Shown: positions 21,627 through 31,635 of the stretch, piece after piece
Layout: the number at the start of each line of letters is the position of its first letter
Numbering within the stretch: position 1 is the first letter of the stretch
NCBI GenBank assembly: GCA_905221615.1
Contig: CAJNDT010003835.1
Location: 267,501-331,500, forward strand
Direction: 5' to 3'
DNA length: 64,000 nt
Source: Symbiodinium sp. CCMP2592
Lineage: Eukaryota; Sar; Dinophyceae; Suessiales; Symbiodiniaceae
Notes under the pieces: model-generated
The model's database searches: none
Told to the model about the DNA's origin: nothing
The model's input: the letters and a program-made list of their open reading frames with translations, nothing else
Position numbers and translations under genes: made by a program

Positions 21627-21716
21627 TGTGAGTTTCCAAAAATTAGGGGTACCTGATTAAGGATCCTACTATTTAGGGTACTATATTAGGGGCCCCTATA
21701 TATTCGGAAACTCCCA
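21627..21716. mobile_element. MITE-like element, family A copy 5
   Basis: TGTGAGTTTCCAAAAATTAG to TATTCGGAAACTCCCA, about 90 bases. The shared GGATCCTACTATTTAGGGTA core is present. Confidence 0.75.
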
Positions 21717-22102
21717 AATGCTGATGCAGGATGAGTTGCAAGACGCAAAGGAGCAGGCTCAGCACACCTCCAGGGTTTCGGCTCAGGGTTCCGGGCTTGT
21801 AAATAGAGTTAGGACCCGGAGTAAGCCCTTATTCCTTTTTTAAGGGTTCAGATTTTCTTCTAAGCCCCTTTTCTAAGCCCCTAAACACCAAAAAGGGGCA
21901 CCCTTTTTATTCCTAGGTCACTCTTGGGTCTGGAGAGTCTTTAAGAATTGCCTATTCTTTTTTGGTGGTTGTTCTTGTTCCTTATTATGATCATAGTATA
22001 AGGGGCCCCAACACCCTATTCAAAATTTAAAGTCCCCTTTGGTAGGAGCTTTGGATTTGGGTTTAGGATAAGCTCGACCCTCTGGGTCATACTCATGCCT
22101 TT

Positions 22103-22210
22103 GGGTACGGCCGCCACTCAGTAACAGTTGGATAATATTCATAATGCAGAAAAATAAGGACCTTAACAGCAGCCGTACTATAGACTGATACTGTATGGGG
22201 GGCCGTACCC
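22103..22210. mobile_element. MITE-like element, family B copy 2
   Basis: GGGTACGGCC at the left pairs with GGCCGTACCC at the right. The interior shares CACTCAGTAA, GATAATATTCATA and ACTGTATGGGG with the copy at 4907. Confidence 0.7.
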
Positions 22211-22335
22211 AACTCATGCCCGAAGTCTGCTGCCGCCTCTTCCGGAACTGCAGCCTCGGGAGAAGAGCAACCCTGGCCCTGTGCTGTGTGTAAGTGGGGG
22301 AGAGGGAGAGAGAAACCCCGAGCAAAGCAAAGCAA

Positions 22336-22379
<44 letters not shown>

Positions 22380-22916
22380 TCCTTGTGCTTCAATGCCAGG
22401 CCTAAGGGTGCACTTTCCAGTCTTTGTCCTGGTGTATATATAGACACACACACACACACATGCGCACATACATTTATGTATACACACGGACATACATATA
22501 TTCATCTGCATACACATCTATCCGTACGTTCGTAGGTACCTACATACAGTCTATTCTCTGCTACATTCCCCAGTAGTACCCATTGGCACTCTTTCTTTTT
22601 GGGTTCCCGTATGAAAAAAAGTGTACCTTCACTAGTAGTATATACTATAATACACAAACCCGATTATGAAGGGGCTATTGGGGAATCTAGGATGTCCTTT
22701 TCATGCCACGAGGCTGCAGAGCTGCAGCGCCGCTGTGCGGATCCGAGTTTGTGGGTAGGTCTCTACATGAAGGGGCCTTTTAGGGTCCTGTTTGTAAGGG
22801 TGCCGTACTGTTTCAGGGACCTAAAACGGAGGCTTAGAGAGTGTGAAGGATTGTCATGACGTAACGTTACCCCCCCTTACTTCATAAGCCCCGCAAGACC
22901 ATACCTACCCTACGCC
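22211..22916. other. (GA)n and (AC)n tracts, no secure gene
   Basis: (GA)n at about 22336-22378 and (AC)n at about 22443-22460. A plus-strand frame at 22599-22859 is open but has no recognisable domain or paired exon. Confidence 0.45.
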
Positions 22917-23022
22917 TTAGAAGGGCCCGCCCAGTAATAGTGGTACAATTCACAATAGGAATATAATGGGGCCCTAGTATAATCCGTATAGTCACTATTA
23001 CAGGGTGGGGGGCCCCTTCTAA
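22917..23022. mobile_element. MITE-like element, family B2 copy 1
   Basis: TTAGAAGGGCCCGCCCAGTA pairs with a right end containing GGCCCCTTCTAA. The interior GTATAGTCACTATTACAG is shared with 41877-41985. Confidence 0.65.
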
Positions 23023-25496
23023 CCTACGCCCCGAAAGCTTAAACCATGAGTAACTCTCGGCCCCAGCACTCCGGAGCCTTGTAGACAGGGTCATATCATA
23101 CAGTGCTCATTGAGGGGCTCGGGATCTTTAGGGTTGTTTAGGTTCCTGCCCCCCCCCCCCCTCTTCACCTCTTCAAAAAAATAGCACCTTTCCAATTTGA
23201 AAGATGGTCTGTGTGGGTCCATCGGTAGGATCAACTCCAGACTTAAAGGTCTTGTAAGAATTCCTACAAGGGTGCTTTAAGGGTTCTCTAGGGTTTCAGG
23301 GGTCAAGGGTCCATGTTCCCAAATAGACTTTGCGGATTCAGGTGCGAAGATGGAGATCGAGAGGGAGGAGCGCGAGGCCTCTTGGGAGTCGAAAAGAAGT
23401 CTGAATGATTTCCAGTACCTACACAGGGGCTTTAAAATTACATATACTATTTGAGGGGTTCCTTATAATATTTATGGTATAAAAAACCCAAAACCCTATT
23501 CCAAATATTCAGGCGCCTATGATTCTGACTGTTGAGGCACCCATATTCAGTCTGAAGGGTTCAAGCAGTTTAGATGTCGAATGTCTGTGGTTCTGACGTG
23601 TTTCGGGGTTTCGGATGTTGGTTTGCTTTAGGACAGAATAAACACAGAACATTACAAAGATGAGCTGATACCTACACCCTGAACCTTAAACCCTACTTGT
23701 CGGTGCCACTTTGAGCTGGGTGTGCGAAGCTCTCGGATCTGGAAGTTTGAAGGTGCGTTGCCAGGGTGATCAAACTGAGTTTAGAGTGCAGGGTTTACTT
23801 TCACCTTGAAGAACCTGCCGTTTTCGGGCTCCTTATTATGATTTCCTCGTTTAAGTCCTAAAAAAGAAGGTAGGTTATTTGGGGTTACGGTAGGCCCTAA
23901 GAATTACTGCCACGAAAGCAGATCCGAGATCCACCCGGGCGGGCATATATAAGTCTGTGCAAACAAGGGTTTAGGGCCCAAAGATCCAACTCCCCAAATC
24001 ACATGACATCAGGGCTTTTAAGGGTTCTGAAGAGCTGGTAAGGGTGCCATAGACTTTCTGATGAGGGTTCTAAAGTAGATTTTTGAAAATACAGGGGGGA
24101 TTCTTTAGTAGAGAGGGAGATGGGGTTTTAGTAGACAGTCTTATCGGGTTGTAGGCTTTAGGAGCAGTGTCTAACCTGCACCCTACTCTGACTTTGCAAC
24201 TCTGATTATCTCTGATTCACCCCGAGGTGGCAATCTCTTGCAAACTCAAAGCTCGCAACCCTACAGCACTGTAGGACCCTGAAACAAACACAAACTCTCA
24301 ATAGTGAATAGTGGTAGTGATGGTGGTAGTAGTAGTAGCAGTAGTAGTAGTACCGCGGAATCCCTTTGTTGTTGTTGTTCCTTCAAGAGTTTCAGTTAGG
24401 GTGCCTTTGAGGCTTCAACTGTGTAAGGGTTTCCTTTGGCTTCTCGAAGGGTTGCTTCACGGGTTGCTGTACTGTAAGGGTTTCCGGGAGTGCTCTTAAG
24501 GGTTAGTTAGGTTAGTTTAAGGGTCACTAGACAGGCTCTATGGGTTTAGGGCTCTTATGGATTCGGGTTTTAAGGGTTGAGGGTTTCGTGTTGTACGGGC
24601 TCTAAGCACTTTGAAATTTCATTGGTTTTCAATCCCTACGACTCCGTAGGGATCTAAGGATTAGAATCGAACAGGTTCTGAGGTATGTTAGTTGAGGGGA
24701 CCCTGATACACAAACCTTTGACGGAACTCCCAACAGTGTAAAGGAGCACTTGCAGGAACCCTGAACGGAACCCAAACCTTAAAACCTTGAGCCCTAAAGC
24801 CCAAAACCCTAGAAGGAGTAGTAAGGGCACTTTAGAGGGAGCCTTGCAAGGCCTTAAACCCTTGGGCCTTTTTTTACTGTCCCTTTGAAGGGGTCTACAG
24901 GGGTTGCTATCAGGGTACTATAATACTGTAGGAACCTGATTCAGAAGCCCTGGGCCTATAACACCAAAAAAGTAAGATTCATATTTGGATCCCCTATTAA
25001 TAAAGGCCCAAGGTTCCTCAATCAGGGTCCTACATAATTATAGTGCCGTTATGGATCCCTTAGAGTAACCCTCATAGACCCCTTTAAAGGGATCCTAAAG
25101 AAAGGCCCTCAAGGGTTTCTTAATCAGGTTCCTACATTAAGCCCCCAAAAGCCTTGTAGTAACCATGTAGTACCCTTTAAAGGAGCCCTTATAGAACCCG
25201 ACACTAAGCTCCCAAAAGCAACCCTAAACCCCGAACCCTCTGATAATCCCAAGCCCTAAACCCTAAACCTAAACCATATACTAGTAGTAATAGCAGCAGT
25301 AGTAGTAATAGTAGTAGTAGAAGAAACCCTAAAACTCGAAGTTGCAGGCTGAGCATCTCAAGCTTCGTGGAAGGCTGGGTTTCTGGGAGGCCCAGCGGCA
25401 CAGCACGGGGTCCTTTCAGGTTTGAGGGCTTAAGTCATAGGGACCCTTAGGGGGCTAGGGTGGAGGGGGTTTGGGGTCTTAAAGTTAGCAGATACC
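23023..25496. other. Repeat-rich region without recognised genes
   Basis: Short words such as AAGGGTTC, CCTTTAAAGG and TTTAGGG recur in both orientations. (GTA)n tracts lie at about 24306-24352 and 25282-25322. CCCTAAACC words lie near 25220-25275. No open frame longer than about 65 residues looks coding. Confidence 0.5.
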
Positions 25497-25613
25497 ATTT
25501 CCATTTTCTAACCATGCCCCCCCTAGGAAATCCAGAACAACCTATGCCTCAACCTCAACTCCACCAAAATACCCAACCCAAGGCTCACATGATGAAAGCC
25601 ATGCTATGGAACC

Positions 25614-25802
25614 ATGCCGAACCCCAAATACAACGTAGCATCCTCAAACCCATACACCAACGCCCTCATAGAAAACCCAATTCTGAATGAGAATGACGAA
25701 ATGAAAGATTTGTTTAAAGCAATTAAAAAAGAGATGACCTCCCTTAAAGGAGAAATAACAAAGTTGAAAACGAAAACAAAAAATGATAGCGATAGCGATT
25801 AA
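25614..25802 (+). CDS. Small charged coiled-coil protein in island (62 aa)
   Basis: The C-terminal half is a lysine/glutamate-rich helix (DLFKAIKKEMTSLKGEITKL) ending in an acidic DSDSD tail, likely a short coiled coil. A proline/glutamine-rich open frame (from about 25514) overlaps upstream in another frame and may be its true N-terminus separated by a frameshift. AT-rich codons match the island, not the host. Function unknown. Confidence 0.5.
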   Translation: MPNPKYNVASSNPYTNALIENPILNENDEMKDLFKAIKKEMTSLKGEITKLKTKTKNDSDSD

Positions 25803-25822
25803 TGTAATATAAGCTATTGTAT

Positions 25823-26038
25823 ATGAGTGAGTTTGAAAATCAGTATAAAGTGTGTATGGAACTAATAAAACAGAAAAGTAGGGAAGTATCCGAAACCGAC
25901 ATATTATTAATTGCGATGAAAGACCTACTAGATAAGTTAGAATTGGAAGAGAAGAAGATAGAAGCATTAAAAAAGAAAAGGCGATGCCCTTGTTTCAATT
26001 TTACTTCTTTACATTGTTGCCCTGTATCATTGTTTTAG
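25823..26038 (+). CDS. Small helical protein in island (71 aa)
   Basis: The ATG at 25823 follows the previous stop by about 20 bases. It begins MSEFENQYKVCMELIKQ and continues with alternating charged and hydrophobic residues, then a KKKRRCPC basic/cysteine patch and a hydrophobic end. The last part may be read past a lost stop, since the character changes after the KKKRR run. Function unknown. Confidence 0.5.
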   Translation: MSEFENQYKVCMELIKQKSREVSETDILLIAMKDLLDKLELEEKKIEALKKKRRCPCFNFTSLHCCPVSLF

Positions 26039-26085
26039 TGATAATTAATAATATAAACATAGAATATTATTAAATATTATCAATT

Positions 26086-26840
26086 TCAAAACGCTGTTGG
26101 AAGTTTATGAAAAAGCATATTATTAACATCCTTGGCGTTGGTGTTTATGTAGCAGAACGCGTAAGGAGCAAAATTAACGGCCTGTTGATACATATCATAC
26201 AGTGTTTTCTTATCAACTAGCGCGCTGTTTTCTTCTAGGAAGCTATTAACTTCATTCATATTCTTCAACCTGAATATACACAAAGCACTAGCATTTAAGC
26301 GAATTATCGGTGCCACGACATTGTATTTGGGTGGATAATATACACGAGATGGCGTTATGTCTTCCATGAGTAAATAATCCGTGAAGAATGCTGGAGTATC
26401 TTACAAATTTAGGGCCATCCGCAAAATCATCAACAACTATCAAGACGCTAAACAAATCCTTTTGTTTATTTTTCTTCTGAAAGTCAATGACTTTATGCTG
26501 TGTTTCTATTAACTTCTTCAATGCTATAGGGTCGTATTCTTCATAATAAACTTGCTCCTTTTCAGTATCAACCCTCACCACATCGGTTATATATTTCTTA
26601 ACGGGCGTCCATGTGTCATCAACATTAACGGTCGGCGAAAAAATGTAAATCCTTTCAAAGGAGTTTCGGTAGATTTTTAATATTAGGTTTTGGATTTTGG
26701 ATAAGCACCGTCGGGTCACCCGTTGATGAAGCCACGCATAACATCCTAGCGGGTAATCTGGGCATCATTTCATATTTAGAGTTTTTGTATTTGTATTCGG
26801 GTATGTCTATTGGTTCTACGGTTGGAATTGTTTCACTCAT
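26086..26840 (-). pseudogene. Broken A32-type viral DNA-packaging ATPase
   Basis: Three successive minus-strand frames (26840-26655, 26719-26288 and 26367-26086) carry consecutive parts of one protein, so at least two frameshifts separate them. Piece 1 holds the P-loop region, but the expected G-K-S/T is read as TGDPT, so the nucleotide-binding Lys is absent. Piece 2 has a Walker B strand, VLIVVDDFAD, and the downstream TQ-type sensor region (CILSTQ). Piece 3 has the conserved IRLNASALCIFRLKN block and a DKKTLYDMY helix. Intact relatives pump viral DNA into capsids. This copy is most likely non-functional. Confidence 0.85.
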
Positions 26841-26880
26841 AATTATTACTTAATCAGAAAATCTATGATTTAAATATATA

Positions 26881-26997
26881 ATGAATGAAAAACATGATGC
26901 TCATATTGAAACAATAAACGGTTTAGAAGTAGTAGAGGCGCAGGTAATAAAAGATAGTAAGGTAAACGATGTTGTTATTTATCATTGGAGTTTGTGA
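26881..26997 (+). CDS. Tiny island ORF divergent from ATPase (38 aa)
   Basis: It begins MNEKHDAHIETINGLEVVEA and ends at a stop at 26997. It is head-to-head with the ATPase remnant, with only 40 AT-rich bases between, consistent with a shared viral promoter region. It may be a truncated remnant. Unknown. Confidence 0.35.
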   Translation: MNEKHDAHIETINGLEVVEAQVIKDSKVNDVVIYHWSL

Positions 26998-27046
26998 AAG
27001 CAGTTATTATTTGCTTGAAAAACGTAAAAAAATCTAAATAGTATAA

Positions 27047-27456
27047 ATGAGCGGTGTAACTGATAGTGAAAAGAAGAAAGGGTTTTTCATAAAGGCTAAT
27101 GGTATATCATGTATCCCTTGTAGATGAAAAAGACAATCTTATCATAAGGAAACTAAAACAGCAAAGGAAACAACATAGTTACAACAAATACAGTCATTGA
27201 TAAACAGAACATGAAATTTGGTGGTGGGAGGAATGTTTCACCCGATGAAAACGGGATATTCAAAAATGATAAACAAACTGGAAGCGTTGAAATATGCGTT
27301 ACTGGATGGGGAAAGGGAAGTCAGATTACCCCTGAGGAATGCGAACAAAGACGAGAAGGAACTGAAACAGACATTGAAGTCATTAAGAAAGACATAGAAA
27401 GGTTGGAGTTTGAACTGAATGACTTAAAACTAAAGATTAGTAAGAAGTTTATATAA
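27047..27456 (+). pseudogene. Interrupted island gene
   Basis: The ATG at 27047 opens MSGVTDSEKKKGFFIKANG and stops after 26 codons. Coding character resumes at 27211 (MKFGGGRNVSPDENGIFKND, then a long charged helix ending at 27456). The two halves are probably one gene broken by stop or frameshift changes. The second half ends in a predicted coiled coil (ETDIEVIKKDIERLEFELN). Function unknown. Confidence 0.5.
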
Positions 27457-27463
27457 TGTAGAT

Positions 27464-27661
27464 ATGGAGTGTTTATTTCCTAAGAAAGAAAAAGTGGAAG
27501 AGAAGAAAAGTTGGTTAGAAGAACGAAGGAACATACGAAGATACAATGCTAGATTAAATGCGGCTTTGGACGAACTAGAGGATTACTACCATTATGAAGA
27601 ATATAAGAAACGATTCAAATTGCTGTTTGAGTTTTATCAGCTAGAAGAATTACTAAAATAA
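27464..27661 (+). CDS. Small charged island protein (65 aa)
   Basis: It starts 8 bases after the preceding stop. It is rich in Lys, Glu, Arg and aromatic residues, with KKSWLEERRNIRRYNARLNA followed by a YYHYEEYKKRFKLLFEFYQL helix. Its stop overlaps the next ATG (TAATG at 27659-27663), the tight packing expected of a virus or bacterium rather than this host. Unknown function. Confidence 0.55.
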   Translation: MECLFPKKEKVEEKKSWLEERRNIRRYNARLNAALDELEDYYHYEEYKKRFKLLFEFYQLEELLK

Positions 27662-27726
27662 TGGAAAAATTAGTTGTGGTGTATATTGACAGTGCCCCCA
27701 TGCCAGTGCCCCGTGTGCTTCCATAA
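27661..27726 (+). pseudogene. Truncated island ORF overlapping the previous stop
   Basis: It begins MEKLVVVYIDSAPMPVPRVL and stops after 21 residues. The following 220 bases are AT-rich without an open frame, so this is likely the start of a decayed gene. Confidence 0.35.
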
Positions 27727-27954
27727 GCGCATCAACAGAATGTGGTAATCGTCTAATAAGTTTGTTTCGTGCTTTTGGGAGAAGGAGAAGAAACACCCCG
27801 ATAGTCCCTATACAATCTTTTAATTTAATGATTTACTTCAAGAATTCAAAATCATTAGAGTATTGTTTCGGTATAAGAAAAGAACTTCTGAAGAAAAACA
27901 CTTAAAGAAATAACAACTACATATATATATATATATATATATATTAAGAGGAAA

Positions 27955-28194
27955 ATGGATTATACAGATGTAAATACATATAAAATACAAGTGAAGTATA
28001 TCAAGAAGATATATCAAATGAAATTAAATGAAATAGGTAATTCAAATAAAATTAAGGAGTTATGTAAGTTGCTTAAAGTTGATGAAAGTGTTTTTGACCA
28101 AGAAGATGTCTTGAATGTTAGGCGCGATATATCTATTTTAGAAGGTAAAATCCCAGAAGAAAAAGTTAATAAAACAATACTCGGATTTAATTGA
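27955..28194 (+). CDS. Island protein, Lys/Ile-rich (79 aa)
   Basis: The ATG at 27955 follows a (TA)n tract. It begins MDYTDVNTYKIQVKYIKKIY and is predicted largely helical. After the stop at 28194, similar AT-coded peptide character continues in another frame to about 28336 (WINVSIEDIEKDYGELINPK), so the gene was probably longer and is now frameshifted. No family recognised. Confidence 0.5.
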   Translation: MDYTDVNTYKIQVKYIKKIYQMKLNEIGNSNKIKELCKLLKVDESVFDQEDVLNVRRDISILEGKIPEEKVNKTILGFN

Positions 28195-28454
28195 ACATAC
28201 TGAAATACTTTGTCAGAAAGGGGGAAGCACAGACGCTAAATATTTAGATGTATAACCAAAAAATGTTGTTAAGTGGATTAATGTAAGTATTGAGGATATT
28301 GAGAAAGATTATGGCGAGCTAATCAATCCTAAATAATAAACCAATAATAATATTATTTTGTTGAATAATATTATTCTTGTTTCTTATCCCTACCTTATTC
28401 CTAAACCTTATTCCTATTAAAAATACGTTATTTAAGAAGAAAATTTCCATTTTC

Positions 28455-29750
28455 AAGGGTTAGGGATTTCGGGTTGATACTATCGGGTTTTCTATGGGAG
28501 TGTGGGCGTATGGGGTTTAGAGTGGCTTTTTCTATGTCGTTACCTACGGGTCTTCCAAGGGTTCTATTTTTCCTATGGGTCCTTTGGTGAGGTTAGGGTT
28601 GAGGTATAGGTTGTTATGGTTTTGGGTCTTCGGGTGGGTCTTTCCTAGGGTTCTACCTATGGGTCTTGGGTGAGTTGAAGGTTGAGGTATAGGTTGTTAT
28701 GGTTTGGGTGCTGGGGGGGGGTGCCATGGTTGAACATGGAAATGGTTTATGCTAGCTCTTAATACCTATAATAAGGATTGAATAAGGCTTATTTAAGGAA
28801 GTATAGTCCCCCTACCCCCGTGAAGGTCCCTATGATTAAGAGGTTTTGGGATTTAGGTCTCCTTGATGGGTGCTGTTAGGGGCTTCTTGCGGTGGTCACT
28901 GAAACTTGCTCTTCTCAGGATTCTGTATGATTTCGGTGAAAATTATTTGAGGATGATGTTTTGAGTTTAGGTGAAGTGTCATGAACATGGAGCTGCCGTG
29001 TTCTACTTTACATCGCTATGGTCTGTAGGTTCGCGGATGGTTGTATGTTTGGAAATGACGGCTCACCACAATAAACCGCTTATGCGTATATGCAGACATG
29101 CACAAGCATAATTGTATCTAGCTGTCTATCCTTGTAGATGCCCATAAATCACTGTCTGTATATAACATGTACTTGTTAATGTTTCCTGTTTATGTGTGTG
29201 TGTGCATGTGCATGTGTCTCTGCTAACGGTGCGCAACAGCTGAACTCTTTCAAGACGGCCAAGAGTCAGAGACGATGTCCAAGTCCGTCGGAAGGATTTC
29301 GTGGGCTCCTATGGGCTTAGCTGGTTGCGAAGATTCAGGGTGTTAGGGTGAAGAGGCCTGGATGCAAAAATAAGGTTTCTTAGCTTCAACCCATAGGGCT
29401 TCAGAAAGGGCTGCCGCGTTGCAAGGACTGCGATCCGGGTTTGGGCAGGAGGTTCCGGGGATTTGGCTTCTGACATGAAGCCAACCACGAAACCATGAAG
29501 CCAGATAGACGTAACCCTCATGCTGTAACGCTTTACACAGGATGTGGCAGAGGTACTGGAGCTTTCACCCTGGGTTTGGTGGAGAGCTGTCGCACACAGT
29601 GCTCGGAATCCTATTGATCCTGCCGTCTGTAGGCTTTGGCCTTTAACAACGATGGTGGCCTCCACATCTCGCATAAGAAGCAGCAAAGCGCATAAGACCG
29701 AAGCCACACCATGACGTTCTGAGTCGCATAGTACGTTGCCCTTCATGTTC
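28455..29750. other. Tandem repeat and repeat-rich DNA right of the island
   Basis: Two diverged copies of a segment of about 90 bases containing GTTGAGGTATAGGTTGTTAT lie at about 28556-28625 and 28650-28709. The rest holds (GT)n near 29190 and no supported gene. The minus-strand frame 29309-29746 has no recognisable domain. Confidence 0.5.
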
Positions 29751-29756
29751 CAGCGA

Positions 29757-29934
29757 CTTCTACAGAAGCTGTTGGGCTAGTTTCGAAGAGGCCTCCATCG
29801 AATCTCTGGCAGAGATCAGCAAAGAGTTCGCATCTCAGAGCACAGCATCTGGAGTTCGTGGCTGGCCCTTCGCACTGCAGCATTTTAGATCCGGAATTGA
29901 CGCTGTTCTCCAGATCGTCACGATCACAACGTAG
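29757..29934 (+). CDS. Orphan exon-like frame (plus strand)
   Basis: A frame reading SCWASFEEASIESLAEISKE then FASQSTASGVRGWPFALQHF and ending ITT-stop has the codon and residue balance of host coding sequence. Partner exons could not be joined. The opposite-strand frame (29743-30102) is a weaker alternative. Confidence 0.3.
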
Positions 29935-31560
29935 CCCTAAAAGCCCCCGGTTCGAAGGACCCTTGAAGGAAGCGTATGTGGATCCCTTAAAGGAGCCCCA
30001 GAGGGAGGGCCCCAAGGGGCCCGACAGCTGCCCCGACCGCCCCCCCCCCGTTCGCACGACAACGAACTTCGCAAGCCCGAAAGGTCTTCTTCTAGGTGGC
30101 AATTTGGGAAACTTTTTAATTTCCCTTATGGCTCCTATAGAGGTACCTATTCATAAATACTTTTCAGAGCCCCAAAACTACAACCCAGTCTATGTTTCAG
30201 GGACTAAAAGGGTTGGGGGTTCCTTAGCAAGAACCCAGTCTTGTGGGGTCTTTGTGTGGAAGCTTCACTGGGCTCGTCGGTGGCCTTTTTCGGACCGTTT
30301 GGATGTGCGCTGGATACTATATCTATTATCTATCACAGGGACACCCTGCATAGGATAAAGCCATAGTAGTATTGATCCCGTGTGAATAGTTGAGATCGGA
30401 CAGGTTTTGGCCGTCTTAGCTGCCAGGCAGACAGGCATCGGGATGGTTTCTTGCTAAGGGCTCAGGATTTAGGCTCGGTTTTCTGAATTTCTTAGGTACG
30501 TCCACGCGCTGCTTAAGGATATTAAACCCCGACACAAAGTCCACACAAAGACCCTCCCGACACCCAGGAGTACACACCCGCTGAAGCGCTAAAGGTCCGC
30601 AGTCGTCGCTTGGGAGGAGGACTTCCGCGAGGCGCGGTGGACTTCAGCTGAGCTCCATTTTCGAGGGTTTTCGGAAGAAGGGAGCACGCGAGAGAGAGAG
30701 AGAGAGATAGAGAGAGAGGGAGCACGCCCTTCACGCCCTGCAGAAGAGAGAGGGAGAGTGAGCGAGGAACCGAATGCTGAGCATGTAACATATCCAACAT
30801 GTCAACCTTGCGTGGCTAGCATAGGTAGAACAGTTGCGCACATGTACCATTACGTATCCATCCATCCATCCCTCTGTCCGTCCGTCAGTCGTCCGTCCAT
30901 CCATCCATCCATGCACCCATGCAGGCATGCATGCATGTACCGATCCTGCGATCATGAACACGGCGAGTCATCCTGCCCACATCGACATGCAGAGAAGGCA
31001 ATAGGCAAGTCGCCTTAGGTGTAAAGGCTCGCATAGAGTGTAGTGCATGAGCGCGAGCATTGCGCAGCCACCTCAAAGCCCCAGGGCCTATACAAATCCT
31101 GAACCTTGAAATAGTGAACCCTAAACCATGAATCGTTATTGTCCGAGTGTGAGCGCCGAAACCGGTAGTGAGGCTCAAGCAGTGGAGAGGGATCTCCTTT
31201 TATGGCGACATGGTGGGATTAAGCCCCGGATCGTCGCTGAGGGCGTGGCTATGGCTGCTGGCGCTTGGCCAGTTGCAGCCGGGCAACTGCCAGATCCTTG
31301 TTCTTGTTAATCGGTTTAGAGTTTAGGGTTCTTGTTGAGCAACAACTTCATCGTTTTTTGTAATTTATAGTAGGGTCGTTATTGCTGTTTTGTGATTTTT
31401 CAAAGTGAGGGTTTGTGCTCTGAAGTTGATCTTGAGCTATAGCATAGGCTGGAAAGCACATTTCTTGCACTATGCCCGAATTTAACCGGCGGGTTGTTAT
31501 GTTCCTCCCTAAACCCTATACCCTAAACCCCTCTTCGTATGAAATCTTAGTTCTTGCAAC
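29935..31560. other. Repeat-rich, no recognised gene
   Basis: GA tract near 30687-30720, (CATC)n-type tract at about 30856-30915, and a TCCGAGTGTGAGCGCCGAAA copy at about 31140. A first exon (signal peptide) of the sorting-receptor gene may lie here but was not identified. Confidence 0.45.
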
Positions 31561-31635
31561 TGTTCAACCAAGACTCCCTGCAATGCGGGCTTCGTCCTTG
31601 CTAGGTAGGAGGGAAGAAAGCCCCAAAGAGCTTAG

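Larger units (their letters stand above)
25497..28454. mobile_element. AT-rich integrated virus-like island
   Basis: About 3 kb of markedly AT-rich DNA sits abruptly inside GC-balanced host sequence. It carries closely packed, intronless, AT-coded small genes and a frameshifted A32-type packaging ATPase. The 12-base word ATTTCCATTTTC occurs at 25497-25508 and again at 28443-28454, at the two edges, like a target-site duplication. Packaging ATPases of this type belong to large DNA viruses of protists, virophages and polinton-like viruses. No capsid, polymerase or integrase was seen, so this is a fragment. Frameshifts show decay. Confidence 0.75.

Noticed and set aside
25497-28454. AT-rich segment as an organelle DNA insertion
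   Set aside because: No mitochondrial or plastid gene, rRNA or tRNA was seen, and the packaging ATPase with tightly packed unknown genes fits a viral source better.
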